Positions 1 through 10,971 are shown, counted from the first letter of the stretch. The stretch is 64,000 nucleotides of DNA from Kuschelorhynchus macadamiae (GCA_030620095.1 JAUTXW010000873.1:241501-305500); one strand, 5' to 3'. Numbers and translations are program-made. The notes: generated by a model from the letters alone, not told the origin.

Positions 1-60
1 CGTTTTCGAGTCAAACTCGTGAATTTTTAACTCTACGAAACTGGAGTACGTTTCATTCTT
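1..60. repeat. 60-bp repeat, second copy at 30604-30663
   Basis: These 60 bases recur almost unchanged (one substitution) in the same orientation at 30604-30663. In both places a longer repeat follows (425-1500 and 31630-32690), so the two loci are colinear copies of one larger duplicated segment. The DNA between differs: a THAP-domain exon here, and an AT microsatellite plus a hairpin there. Confidence 0.8.
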
Positions 61-84
61 GTGAAACTGTTAATTAAAGCAATT

Positions 85-310
85 ATGTCTGCCAGAAAAA
101 TAGAATGTGCGTATGTTGGATGCAACAACAAAAGAAGAATAATTTGTTGAGCTTTTTTAAATTCCCCGAGGCCCGACATTCTTTGTCAATGGATACAAAA
201 CTGTGGCATTTTTGTGATTTTATGTGAAAATCATTTTTCTAAACACGATTTGTATTCAAGTGGTGAAAGACAATTACTGAAGAAAAATGCTGTTCCTATA
301 TTGTGGACAC
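85..310 (+). pseudogene. Broken THAP-domain exon
   Basis: From ATG 85 the translation has the hallmarks of a THAP zinc-dependent DNA-binding domain. An early C-x4-C pair (CAYVGC) is followed by a short FFKFP-like stretch, then RPDILCQWIQNCG, then CENHF supplying the second zinc pair (C-x2-H), and finally the AVP-type end (NAVPILW). The frame is broken: TGA follows codon 21, and FFKFP reads in a different frame from the RPD and CENHF parts, so at least one indel is present. A GTAAGT donor-like site lies at 311-316 directly after the domain, as expected for a first exon. THAP domains occur in P-element-type transposases and in host regulators derived from them; no transposase follows here, so which kind this was is unknown. 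Dead in its present form. Confidence 0.72.
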
Positions 311-424
311 GTAAGTGTTTTCTATTTTGTATCTTATTTTTCAAATGTCCTTGCTAAAATTAAATGCAAATAAAGAATAAACTATGCAGGATCCTAATAA
401 TCTTACAAAATTTACGAAACTTTT

Positions 425-1500
425 CAACACTATTTTTTGTATTGTATACAGGGTTTTTCAAAAAATCGGGTCACTGATTGATCACGATTCTTCTCAAACT
501 GCTTGACGTAAAAAGATGCATTTTGGCACACAGGTTGGTAGTAAAATGTAGAGGTTGGATAAGAAGGAATTTTTATTTAAAAAAAACGCTTAAGCTCGTG
601 TATTTTATTTGGTTATTTAACATATTTTAAGTTTTCTTAAAAATTTATACAGGGTGTTTCAAAAAATCGGGCCAGTGATTAATCACGATTCTGATCAAAC
701 CGCTTAACGTAAAAAGCTGAATTTTAGCATACAGGTTGATTGTAGGGTGTGGAGGTCCGATAAGAAAAGTTTTTTTCGAAAATCAAATTTCAAGGGGATG
801 AAACCGCCCCTTAAATAATCCAATATTTTTTAATTAAAAAAACGGTTAAAAAATCGGAAATAATTTATAAACAAAAATCTCTCAAGTCCCTGTTGACAAA
901 AATTGAACGAAAAAGCAACCACCTGGTTCCTAAAATTTATAAAAAAAATAAGGTGATCTAAGTACTAATTTATATCCCTTTCGTTAGCGTCATACGCGAA
1001 CGAAATCGCGGGTACTCGTTAGCATGTGTTTAACTCACGAAAATAATTTAAGGAAAAAATGTCTCAAGCAGAAATTTAGACGTTTCGCATAATTATTTAA
1101 GTAATAGCAGCAAAATGGCATTAACAAAAATATACTATGCTAATATTTAAAAATCTACAGGTATAGCGCGCGCTAAAATTTATAATTAAACAACTAAATA
1201 TAACTTTCACGTTGTAGTATGTAAAAAATAACAGTTGTGTAAATTGGATGTATTCAATATTTATGGATAGTACCTATTTAGTAGTTAAATGTAAGTTTAT
1301 TTTCACGTTTTTTCTAAATGTTCATAATCTTTTTGATGCAAAATTGCATATGTATTAACCTTTTGTTTTGATTATGAATTATTTGTAAATTACATGTTTT
1401 TTTTTTAAATAAAGCCATTATGTTTCAACTTTGCTTAATAATCTATACTCTAGTCATTGCAAAAAAAATAAAACCTTTTATGAACAACATTTTTCTTGTC
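425..1500 (+). repeat. Dispersed repeat, copy 1
   Basis: A non-coding AT-rich repeat whose best match in the window is 31630-32690, same orientation. It starts with two tandem ~130-bp modules (from about 451 and 650), each beginning CAGGGTKTTTCAAAAAATCG. It ends in a ~300-bp segment (1205-1500) with an AATAAA-like signal near 1410. That end segment occurs four times in the window: here, 32380-32680, 33745-34050 and 36545-36830. No ORF is supported. The shared end and AATAAA suggest the 3' end of an unidentified element. Confidence 0.7.
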
Positions 1501-1783
1501 CATATTTCTTCTATGTGCGTTAATTACATATATTAGCCTTTTTTGTTCAAAATTTACTCTTTTTTGTTACAATAAAATGCAGCCTTAGTTTATTATAATT
1601 TTATACTTATGTTTAGGGATGTTGGTTCAAATTTTAACCAAGTTTTTTTGCTGAGTGCATTTCAAAAAGTTCACATCGTATTTGAAAAAATATGATGTAT
1701 TTTTAAAGTATCAAAAAAATATTGTTGTAAAAAGTTTTAGCATGACAAATATTTGAATAACTTTATAATATTTCCATTTTTTA

Positions 1784-2176
1784 TACAAGGTGCTCCAGTA
1801 GTGTGTTCTCGGTTTTGGTGATAACGGTTAGAGATAGAGAAAAACTTTCAATATAAATATTAGTATATAGGATGACTTACATACCTACTTAAATAGCTTT
1901 TTTCATATATGAAACACCCTATATTTTATTACATATTTGAATTGTATCGAAAACTCTACGTCTATTTCATATATTGTCCAGAGGCCTAAGTTTAATTGTT
2001 TTCGAGATATTGACATTTAAAAACTGGGATAATAAACTAAACTAAACAGTTCAAATTAGAACAAAAAGGTTTACCCTTTCCTGATTTAGTTTTTAATAGT
2101 CTACCAGAGATTTCTTCTCTATTTCTTACCGGTACCAAGATATCAACCCAGAACACACTATGGGACAGCTTATGTA
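1784..2176. mobile_element. MITE-like element with inverted termini
   Basis: About 390 bp bounded by imperfect inverted repeats of ~40 bp. The left end reads GGTGCTCCAGTAGTGTGTTC and the reverse complement of the right end reads GCTGTCCCATAGTGTGTTC. The inside has no coding signal; an 84-codon open frame that begins within its right end is chance. The size and the TA-rich boundaries fit a non-autonomous Tc1/mariner-like MITE. The superfamily is inference. Confidence 0.6.
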
Positions 2177-2435
2177 TATTATAAGTATTTTTCGTATTTT
2201 ATTAACTATAGGCATACTTTTTGCACTAACACGATTATTTAACTGTTCAAACATCTTAAAAAATACTCTGCAAAACACAACTGACAACTATCGCAACGAA
2301 AACGTCAAGCTGAATAAGCAATTAACTGGCCGCCTTGTCAGATCGAGTCGCCAGTCGACGTCACGACCCCCGACCTGCGCGTCCCCCTCACCCGATAGCT
2401 GCTCATCGAGGTAACCTTAGAGTCAATGGGCCTTG
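2177..2435. other. Unassigned segment with GC-richer end
   Basis: Between the MITE and the Copia element. The first part is AT-rich; 2325-2415 is clearly more GC-rich than its surroundings. An 84-codon open frame crosses it but resembles nothing I know. I see no gene here. Confidence 0.4.
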
Positions 2436-2439
2436 ATGG

Positions 2440-4010
2440 AAAACTAGGTCACTTGAAATCACAGTGTAGAAATTTTTTAAAACGACATTTTTTAAAAGAC
2501 TGTTTTTTTGAAGAAGAGAAAGGACAGTAAACAAGCAGGTTCCCACAGTAGTGAAAGTTCTGATGTTAGTGGAAATAATTACGCCCTTGTGGCAATCTCA
2601 AGTGAAGTACGAAACCAAGTAAACACTGATTGGTTTTTGGACAGTGGAGCTTCACAACATATGTGCAAAGAAAGGGAACTTTTCTGCAGTTATTTGGACT
2701 TGAAAGTGCCCGAGCAAGTAAACATTTGGGATGGTAAGATCCTACAGGCTGTAGGATAAGGAAATATTTGTATCCTTTCTTATAATGGTGAACATTTTCA
2801 TTCTGTTACTTTATTTAATGTGCTTTATGTACCAGAGTTAAAAATAAATTTGTTTTTCCCAAGGAAAAGCCTTGGATAAGGGTTTATCTCTAGTGTCAGA
2901 TGCCAAAATGGCCCAATTAATTAATGAAAATAATATGACAATAGCTGTAGCTCTGAGGTCTGAAAAGCTTTTTAAAACATTATTTCAGTGTAAAAAGGGC
3001 AATCTTTGTGAACACAAACATGCAGTTTCTGAGATAAACAGTGAAAATTGTTTGTTTGCTTCTTGTAAAAATGATTTAATGTGGTGGCATAAAGTCTTAG
3101 CTCATCAAAACTTAAGGTATGTAAAAAGTAGTCTACTTTCAAACAATATTGATGTTAAGCAAACAGATAATTTTTGCTCTTCTTGCGTACAGGGAAAGCA
3201 GTGTCGAGAACCATTTAAAGTTAATGAAGACAGATCTAAAGAGGTTGGTGAGTTAATACATGTTGATTTGTGTGGTTTCGATGGAAACGCCATCTATAAG
3301 TAATTCCAGGTACATAATTTTACTAAACGATGACCATAGTAAGTATAGGTTTGTTTATTTTTTACAACACAAATCAGATGTTTTTGAAAAACTCAAAGAT
3401 TTTTTTAAATTATTGCATATTTAATTATTAAAAAAATGCAGTTTGGTGAGTCAGTAAAAGTAATCAGAAAAGACAATGGAAAAGAATTTACAGGTTTTGA
3501 AGTAGAAAAATTGTTGAACAGTTGCTTATACACCCCTGCAGAATGGTCGTGCGGAGAGAGAATTTCGCACAATTATGAAGGCAGTTAGGTCCATGTTAGC
3601 CGAGAAGAAGTTGCCAAAACGTTTTTGGGCTGAAGCGACAAACACAGCAGTTTTTTTGATCAACAGGACGGGGGTAAGTCCCATTGAAAACAAAACTTCA
3701 TATGAGATTATGTACAAAAAACAATTTGACATAAGTCGGGTTAAAGGTATTTTGGGTCAGAAGTATGGGCTTATATACCAAAAGAAAAGAGAAAGAGAAT
3801 AATATGAAAGTCAGGTAGGCATATTTGTGGGTTACTCAGAAAATGTAAAAGGTTTTAGAGTTTACTATGAAAATGGTGATAAGGTAGCAATAGAGAGAGA
3901 AGTAGGTTTTGTACCAGAGAAGAAGTATATACATTTAGAAGTGCAAAGTGAAGAAGAATGCCAAGAAGAAAATTGTGAAAAGACTGAGGAAAATCAACAG
4001 GGTGAATAAA
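2440..4010 (+). pseudogene. Copia gag end, protease and integrase remnant
   Basis: Reading frames change several times. GKLGHLKSQCRNF at about 2441-2480 is the second half of a CCHC knuckle. The aspartic protease active site DSGAS lies near 2640 in a frame open from 2508 to 2759. A GAG-pre-integrase domain with WWHKVLAHQN and the zinc pair CSSCVQGKQ follows at 2872-3303. Its end, HVDLCG, carries the first integrase Asp. The second Asp is in RKDNGKEF near 3475, and the catalytic Glu is in NGRAERE near 3545, in a third frame. The integrase continues through WAEATNTAVFLINR (3575-3802) and its C-terminal part (3827-4009). All three catalytic acids survive, but separated by frame breaks. Confidence 0.85.
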
Positions 4011-4205
4011 ACGAGGTAGTACCACTCGAGGAAGAAGAAAGGGAATTTAATTCGTCATCGACTGCTAGTAATACTAAACTGGAACATGAGAGAGATGAAC
4101 GTTTGAGGTCATCAAGGTTATTAAGGGTACCTCAACATCTATCTGAAGATTGACCTGAGTTATTTTACCTTAGATGTAGATGAGCCAATAACTTATCAGG
4201 ATTCA

Positions 4206-5719
4206 ATGGTTAGTAAATGTTCTAGTAATTGGAAGAAAGCATTAGAAGAAGAAGTTAAAGCCTTAGAAGAAAACCATACATGGGAGTTAGTAGAAAAGCC
4301 AAAGGTTTGTGAAATTATAGACAGCAAGTGGGTTTTTAAAGTAAAAGAGGATCAAGAAGGTAAGATCTCAAAGTTTAAATGCAGGATAGTAGCAAGAGGC
4401 TTTAAACAAAATATTTTTGAAGATGTTTATAGTCCAGTTGTCAGATTAACAACAGTAAGAATAATGTTAGCTGTCTGTGTCAATAAAGGTTGGCCAGTTT
4501 ATCAGATGGATGTATGCAATGCTTTTTTACATGATAAATTAAATGAAAGTCTTTATATGTGTTTACCAGAAGGTTGTGATGTAGAAAAAGGAAAAGTTTG
4601 TAAATTAAACAACGCTATTTATGGTCTAAAGAAAGCTCCATTGTACTGATATGAAAAATTTGGCCTATTTATGTTATCAAAGGGTTTTGGCAAAAATAAA
4701 TGTGACAATTGTTTGTATTTTAAATTTAAGGAAGATTTTCAAATATATGTCATTATTTTGTAGATGATATTTTAATAAGTGGTTCATGCAAAAAGCAAAT
4801 TGATTTGTTAAAATGTATCTTAAACAAATGCTTTAAAATGAAAGATTTTCGTTTGTTAAGCCATTTTTTAGGCATTCATTTCAAACAAGATATAAAGAAG
4901 GGTGTAATTACTTTAAACCAAAAGCAGTATTTATTAAATGTTTTAAAGACATTTGACATGTTAAACTGTAATAGTGCAGCTACACCGATGGATTGTATTT
5001 TTAAATACGAACTGTTAAAAAGAGACATGTCTGAAAATGTTGAGTTGGAAAATAAATGCAGACAAATTATAGGTTGTGTAATGTATGTAATGTTAGGGAC
5101 AAGACCGGACTTATGTGCTAGCATTAGTTTGGTATCTCGGTATCAGAATTGTGCAGGTCAAGAATTGCTTATTTAAAAAAAAGTGTTGCATTACATAAAA
5201 GGGACATTGGATTTAAATTTAATTTATCACTCAGAGAGGGAATTACTTTCGGAATATGCTGATGCTGACTGGGGTGGCGACACTACTGATCGAAAGTCAA
5301 CAAGTGGTTTCTGTTTATTTTTATTTGGAAACATAATTTCATGGAATTCAAAGAAACAAAGTACTGTTGCCATCTCAACCACTGAAGCTGAGTTTATAGC
5401 TTTAAGTACTGGTATAAGTGAAGCATGCTGTCTTCGTAATTTGGTCTTAGAATTAAAATTAGTTGAATCGACTACAAAAGTAACTATTTATGGAGATAAT
5501 CAATCCACAATTCGTTCATGTAACCCTAACGAACAGCTAAAAAGAATGAATCATTTAGATATAAAGTATCATTTCGTAAAACAAAAGTTAAAGGACGGAG
5601 TAATGGATATAAAATATATTAGTACACATGAACAAGTTGCGGATATCTCAACCAAACCGTTAAGTAGAACTGTTTTTCAAAAACTAAGAAATTCATCAGA
5701 AAGTCATTTATACTATTAG
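4206..5719 (+). pseudogene. Copia reverse transcriptase and RNase H remnant
   Basis: The RT begins at WKKALEEEVKALEENHTWELV. Its palm motif VYQMDVCNAFLHDKL holds the first catalytic Asp, and the YGLKKAP motif follows, then a TGA at 4648. The catalytic FVDDI is encoded near 4752-4767 in a shifted frame. The rest of the RT runs from 4805 to 5176. RNase H is 5183-5719: YADADWGGDTTDRKSTSG, STTEAEFIAL and the terminal ADISTKPL block are intact in a single 178-codon frame, so this is the best-preserved part. Ordinary Copia domain order; frame breaks make the whole inactive. Confidence 0.88.
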
Positions 5720-5755
5720 TTCTAAATTTGTTAGTGATAGTTTTATTGAGAGGGG

Positions 5756-5970
5756 TGTAGTTGGTCAATCAAAACTATAAGTTGGTATCAGTGACATTTC
5801 GGTTTGACACATTATTATTATTAGTTGGTTGGTGACACTGATCGATCTCTCGTTGACATCGTTCGGGTGTAGGCGTTTTGTTTTAAGTTTTTTCTTGTAA
5901 GAAAACACGGTGTATTTTCATAATTAATGTAATGTCAACCTGTTATTCCATTAAAACATCTCCGTCAACA
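5756..5970 (+). repeat. Copia 3' LTR
   Basis: A polypurine tract (GAGAGGGG, 5748-5755) sits ~30 bp after the RNase H stop and is followed by TGTAGTTGG. About 215 bp later the sequence CCGTCAACA ends in CA, which gives an LTR with TG...CA ends. There is no second copy in the window because the 5' end of the element is gone, so the exact end at 5970 is inferred. Confidence 0.6.
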
Positions 5971-6711
5971 CTTATTAGTGACTTTTATTGTGCAAGTATA
6001 TAGACTTTTTTCTAGACATAAGTAAGTTTAAGTCTAGGAAAGGGTAAAGGTTTCATTACGTTGAAAAAAATTGAGTTCCTTTACACTCGTTATCAGGTTT
6101 ATTGCAAAGATAACTTTTTATTCTTATTATATTCACTCTGAAAATGTTATATATTTTTTAAATCCGACATGCATGACAATATGTTTAAATAAACACGTGT
6201 TTGTTTTATTAATATATATGTTGGTATTGAGTCCAGTACAAAATATTAAGCGCACAGATTGAACTAAGAATGTTCATATTTGTCACTGGGGAAAGTCCTT
6301 TGGATCCACACTATAAAAGGATCTAATTTTTAAATATAAAAATATAGTTTGCACCGCTCGGCGACTTCGGCGTTCTCACTTCGAAGTATAAGAAAAGTAT
6401 TTACTTGTCATAACTAATGAATTGTCATAACTAAGTTTAAAGCAAATACATAATTATAAAAAATGATGAATATATATAAAAATCCTTCAAATTTGCTATT
6501 AAATTACCACGGACTCATATCGAAGAAAGCAATGTTTGTCCTACGCTAGCCATATTAACAGCAGTCAGCTGTTTTATTGCACTGTTTAAGGTTATGTTAA
6601 AAAATGTTTGTTTTGATATAGACTCGGAATTTTGTTGGCGCGCTTTATTAACAGCAAACCTGACCTGTCTTAATACGCATTTTTATTAATCATGAGTTTC
6701 TTAAAAAAAAA
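5971..6711. other. AT-rich spacer without genes
   Basis: No supported ORF. The sequence CTATAAAAGG near 6313, followed ~40 bp later by a short GC-rich stretch, looks like a TATA box, but no transcript unit can be recognised downstream. Confidence 0.4.
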
Positions 6712-6786
6712 ATCATCCTGGACTAGAATTCGAACACATATGCGCCTCATTAGAAGCCGAGTATTCTACTACCGAGCCAGGATGCT
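6712..6786 (-). tRNA. tRNA-like sequence (pseudo-tRNA or SINE head)
   Basis: Read on the minus strand, about 75 nt has a polymerase III A box (TGGCTCGGTAGTAGAA), a B box (GTTCGAATTC) and an acceptor stem AGCATCC/GGATGAT with one mismatch. The anticodon position most resembles TCT (Arg), but the anticodon and T stems pair badly, so it is not a functional tRNA. A related sequence lies at 7110-7190 in opposite orientation, and both are followed by the same AT-rich tail ending ATTAATNAAAATGC. That points to a tRNA-derived SINE family rather than a tRNA gene. Confidence 0.42.
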
Positions 6787-7109
6787 CATGACGAACATTC
6801 AACAGGACTTGTTTTTACTCCGCGGAAATAAACAACGGACCAAGAGGAACCACATTGAGCAATCTGTGTTGTGATTGGTGGAAGTCCAAGCGGATATAAG
6901 GTTCTCTCAAGGACGCGGTTCATTAAGGACATCCCTTGATGGCAACGCAGCGGGTGGTAAAATAAACAACGTTCTGTCATATGATTTTATGGCTTTAATG
7001 ATTGTTTTATGGCCGGTGGAGGAAGGGTTCCTAAATTAGCTTCCTTAGCGGCCAAAATATTGATTTATTGTCGTGGAGTATAAACAACTTTTGTTAAATG
7101 TTCAGCATA

Positions 7110-7190
7110 TACTTTCTAGCTCTGTGGTACGATAGTATACTTTAAATGCGGAGTATATGTGTTCTAATCCCCGTTCAGGAGGATGCATTT
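7110..7190 (+). tRNA. tRNA-like sequence, inverted partner
   Basis: Homologous to the tRNA-like sequence at 6712-6786 but on the plus strand. It has an A-box-like TAGCTCTGTGGTACGAT and a B-box-like TGTTCTAATCCC. The acceptor stem does not pair. Its downstream tail (7190-7217) matches the tail of the other copy over ~30 bp. The pair therefore lies head to head with ~325 bp between. Confidence 0.35.
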
Positions 7191-7552
7191 TTTAAACCTG
7201 TAATTAATAAAAATGCAGATTACGTTAGGTTATGATTGATTAGGTTTGTTGTAAAGAACACGCGCTGTATCGTAAGTCGTGATGTTTTATCTGCCTTTTA
7301 TATTTTTAGTAGACCATAAACGCAAGGCTATGATTTAAATAACACTCAATATTATCATTTTTTCATAGCTTTTACAGATTATTACCTTATTGCTAAAAAA
7401 CGCTATAAAAAATAATTGCTGGAGTGACAAGTTTATTTGGTAGAATACCCAGCTAAACCGCTAGACACACGAACTTATACATACAAAATTCAAGTTTTTT
7501 TAATAAGGACTAAGATATTAAGTTACGGTTTTCGGCCTTGTTTATCACTAGG

Positions 7553-7830
7553 TATGGAGTTTATGACCCCGATTTCAACAAATCTGTTTTACTTAGTTAT
7601 TATTTATACTTGCAACAACGTCTTTTCAAAAGAGATATTTTTGTGCTTTTGTCTTGAATTGAAATTTAATATGAACATGAATAAAAACTGTCTATCAATG
7701 TATGGAGTTAATGGCCCAAAAAAGGGTAAATGTAGCGTATTTCAACAAATCTGTTTTACAGAGTATTATTTATCATTGTAACGACGACTGTTCAAAAAAG
7801 ATATTTTTGTGTTTTTTTTTTCTAGCCATA
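7553..7830 (+). repeat. Two tandem ~130-150-bp units
   Basis: Two diverged direct copies begin near 7553 and 7702. Both contain TTTCAACAAATCTGTTTTAC, then a similar TATTTAT...AACGACG block, then AAGATATTTTTGTG. A 114-codon open frame crosses them but is explained by the repeat. From 7218 to 7552 nothing else is evident. Confidence 0.5.
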
Positions 7831-7942
7831 CAAATTGTAAATTTTTTTGAACATATTTTTTTCACTTTGTATTAGGCATTTGTTTCTTGAATCAATTATG
7901 ATCAAGAGTAATGCCTCTAAATATTTACAATTGATCGTTGTA

Positions 7943-8569
7943 CAGGGTGTTCCAGCGAGGACTGAACAGGGACCTATTTTCGACCTTCCTTGTATTTTGG
8001 AAAAATTCAAAATAGCCAATCGATGTATTTTTTCTTGTAGAATCGAAAAATGTCATCGAAAAAATATTTGAACCAGAAACAAAAGAGTTACGCTATGCAT
8101 CAGGTGTTTTTTAAATGGAATGTATCGTTTTTTATACGATTTTTGGAAAGAGTGATTTTTTTTATGTCCGTTCTGATTAAAAGATTTGATTTTGCGATAG
8201 CTGTTTATATTACATTTTAATGTTTTACACACTAAAATTTTAGCTTCACCTGTTTAAAATATACGATAGGTTGGTATAGGTGATCAAGGTAAAATGACGT
8301 TTGAATGCTTTGTCAATAAAAATTGACATTATTTTAATTATTGTCGAAGTCTTCACCTAAAAAATATATATTTGACTCTGATCGAAATGAAATACTCTTT
8401 GGACGAGAGACTACAGATTGTTATGCTATTTTACAAGTGCCAAGAAAATGCAAGAGAAGCAAGAAGAAGATTTATTGCAAATTTTCATAGAAATATATCC
8501 ATCAATACAATTCTAAGGATAAAAAACCTATTTGAGGAAAATAAAACTTTACATGACAGAAAAAGAAAT
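7943..8569 (+). repeat. Left inverted arm of transposon A (transposase N-terminus copy)
   Basis: A ~627-bp inverted duplicate of 9508-10145. It contains a plus-strand open frame (8372-8590) starting MTLIEMKYSLDERLQIVML that is identical to the N-terminus of the minus-strand transposase. Identity stops abruptly at 8569 after AGAAAAAGAAAT. The leader also differs by small changes, such as a short AT run near 9818 that is absent here. Confidence 0.85.
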
Positions 8570-8607
8570 TCAATAAAAAATAATTATTAAATAATAAAAT
8601 AAAACTA

Positions 8608-9704
8608 CTAATAACATAAGTTTTCAATGTGACCGCCGTTTTTCTCGAAACAACATCGATAACCCCTTTGTAGCCTTTCTAAACTTGCTGTTACAATATG
8701 ATTTTCCTGGTTAAGGCGGTTTATTTCATAGACAAATTTTCTCATGATCTCTTGAATATTTTCGTTTCGTTGTCTGTATACGACGTTCTTCAAATGGCCC
8801 CAAAGAAATGTATCCAAAACTGAGAGGTCGGGGCTATTGGGCGGCCAAGCATATGTTCCATTTCGCCCTATCCATTCGTTATGGCGCCGATTTAAAAATT
8901 GAACCACATCATGCACGGCATGAGGAGGCGCCCCATCATGTTGCTAAATTAAATTCTGATATTCTGCCAATGGTAAGTCTTTCAAAAATTTTCAATTTCG
9001 TTTTCTAAAAACTCATAATATCTGTGCCCATTTAAAGTCCCGTTAAAAAATATTGGTCCCAAAATTTTATTGTTTTTTATCCCACACCAAACATGAATAG
9101 AATTCCTCCCTTGAAATTTAATAGTCTGGAACTTTTTTGGATTTTCAACGGCCCAGTGGTGACTATTATGTCTGTTGAATACTCAAGATGTTGTGAAAGT
9201 AGCTTCGTCGGTCCACACAATATTTTTGAATAAATCAGGGTCTTCGTTTTCTTGCCGAATTACCATTTGAGAAACAAATTGGAAGCGAAGTTCTTTTTGT
9301 GCCGGTGTTAGGTGCTGAAGTGGAAGGATACGAAAAGGCCTAAATTTATGAATTTTCAGAGTCCTGTGAACAGTCCCTCGGGTAACTCTTCTGCGCCTTA
9401 CACCGCCACCGTACTGAACTTCCCGAACTGCATCCGAAATAGATTTGGTTGGATTAACTTGAAAATAATTTATAATGGCCTGGTCTCGATTTCTTCTTCT
9501 TTGTATATTTCTTTTTCTATCATGTAAAGTTTTATTTTCCTCAAATAGGTTTTTTATCCTTAGAATTGTATTGATGGATATATTTCTATGAAAATTTGCA
9601 ATAAATCTTCTTCTTGCTTCTCTTGCATTTTCTTGGCACTTGTAAAATAGCATAACAATCTGTAGTCTCTCGTCCAAAGAGTATTTCATTTCGATCAGAG
9701 TCAA
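8608..9704 (-). pseudogene. Transposase of transposon A (IS630/Tc1/mariner superfamily)
   Basis: The N-terminal helix-turn-helix part (MKYSLDERLQIVML, then NTILRIKNLFEENKTL) reads from 9704. The first catalytic Asp is in IVWTDEATF. A TGA at about 9183 follows at once. The same frame then continues through VWCGIKNNKILGPIFF, with a further TGA and TAA before 8930. After a frame change, QHDGAPPH carries the second Asp, and NSPDLSVLDTFLWG carries the probable third Asp about 40 residues later. The stop is at 8608. The spacing is longer than mariner DD34D and close to the DD41D-like groups; the assignment is inferred from motifs. With three or more breaks it is inactive. Confidence 0.85.
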
Positions 9705-10147
9705 ATATATATTTTTTAGGTGAAGACTTCGACAATAATTAAAATAATCTCAATTTTTATTGGCAAAGCATTCAAACGTCATTTTTTACCTTGATCACCT
9801 ATACCAACCTATCGTATACGATATATATATCGTAACAGGTGAAGCTAAAATTTTAGTTTGTAAAACATTAAAATGTAATATAAACAGCTATCGCAAAATC
9901 AAATCTTTTAATCAGAACGGACATAAAAAAAATCACTCTTTCCAAAAATCGTATAAAAAACGATACATTCCATTTAAAAAACACTTGATGCATAGCGTAA
10001 CTCTTTTGTTTCTGGTTCAAATATTTTTTCGATGATATTTTTGGATTCTACAAGAAAAAATACATCGATTGGCTATTTTGAATTTTTCCAAAATACAAGG
10101 AAGGTCGAAAATAGGTCCCTGTTCAGTCCTCGCTGGAACACCCTGTA

Positions 10148-10481
10148 CATAGAGGCTTGTCAAAAGTTCAGCGACACGATTATATATAAAAAAACGGTTT
10201 TGTTTATTTTTACTTTCCTGGGAAAAGGGGAGTATTTGATTTATACTAACTTTCATGCTACGTCAAACGCCAACTCCATTAAACTATATAGGTTTAAGTG
10301 ATGATAGACTCTTTCGCCGAGAACTCTCAAATAGCATTTTGATTTCACATTTTGGAGATAGAAAAAGTGTCAAAAATAAAAGATGTAGGGTCCTCTATGT
10401 AACTTTTTACAAAAATAGTATGTATGCATGAGCATGAAAATATGTAGCAGATCCAACATGATTTCTAATGGAACACTCCTA
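10148..10481. other. Spacer between the two transposons
   Basis: About 330 bp between transposons A and B, without a supported ORF. It ends in GGAACACTCCTATA, resembling the 'ggaacaccct' motifs seen at other repeat ends in the window. Confidence 0.4.
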
Positions 10482-10483
10482 TA

Positions 10484-10971
10484 CAGGGTGGCCCAACGAA
10501 AAGGTCCCACCCTTATTTATGACTTTCCTGGTATATTTTGGGAAAAACGCTTGGACACGTCAATTTTGATTTTTAGGGGGACGTCTTTTCATGTATGATT
10601 GTATAATACAGGGTGTTCCAAAAATAAGATATCGCATTACACTTGACATTTTTAAATGGAAACCCCCAATTTTTTTTCTATTTTTGGATTCTCCAGGAAG
10701 TTTTTAGTAACTTTTGTATAATAGAGTTTATACCTATCTTCAACCATTTTGAAGTTATTTGAATAATTGAATAATATCAAGTATTGATAAATTAAATTCA
10801 AGAAAGGGTCAAAATAACGAAACTTTATTATCAAAACGGAAACATTGCAAAACTGCCCGGTTGTTTAATACGTTACATTCAGTCAAAAATATTAACCATA
10901 AGTATGTGGCTAAATTAATAAGAAAATTTGAAGCACCTAGATCTGTATCTAATATTCGCCGGAATCAGGAA
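10484..10971 (+). repeat. Left inverted arm of transposon B (transposase N-terminus copy)
   Basis: An inverted copy of the right end. It contains a diverged version of the transposase start (TCAAGAAAGGGTC...) and of the segment NINHKYVAKLIRKFEA. Homology ends at about 10971 within GGAATCAGGAA. Between 10972 and the transposase stop at 11050 is the short 3' part of the original element. Confidence 0.82.

Larger units (their letters stand above)
2436..5970 (+). mobile_element. Ty1/Copia LTR retrotransposon, 5'-truncated
   Basis: Copia order is clear on the plus strand: end of gag zinc knuckle, aspartic protease, GAG-pre-integrase, integrase, reverse transcriptase, RNase H, polypurine tract, 3' LTR. 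Integrase ahead of RT distinguishes Copia from Gypsy. Homology begins inside the zinc knuckle at about 2436, so the 5' LTR, primer-binding site and most of gag are missing. Frameshifts and stops break the polyprotein at least five times. It cannot be autonomous. Confidence 0.9.
7943..10145 (-). mobile_element. Tc1/mariner-like transposon A with foldback left arm
   Basis: Starts CAGGGTGTTCCAGCGAGGAC and ends with its exact inverse; both ends abut TA (7941-7942 and 10146-10147), the target duplication of the IS630/Tc1/mariner superfamily. The transposase is on the minus strand (9704-8608). Homology between the ends does not stop at a short TIR: 7943-8569 is an inverted copy of 9508-10145, which includes the 5' leader and the first ~65 codons of the transposase gene. 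The element is thus a partial palindrome whose original 3' end has been replaced. Confidence 0.88.

Noticed and set aside
2160..2414. 84-codon frame with a hydrophobic N-terminus, possible small membrane protein
   Set aside because: It starts inside the MITE terminus and ends in an unrelated GC-rich fragment; no conserved sequence.
6305..6325. CTATAAAAGG as a promoter
   Set aside because: No initiator or coding sequence can be linked to it.
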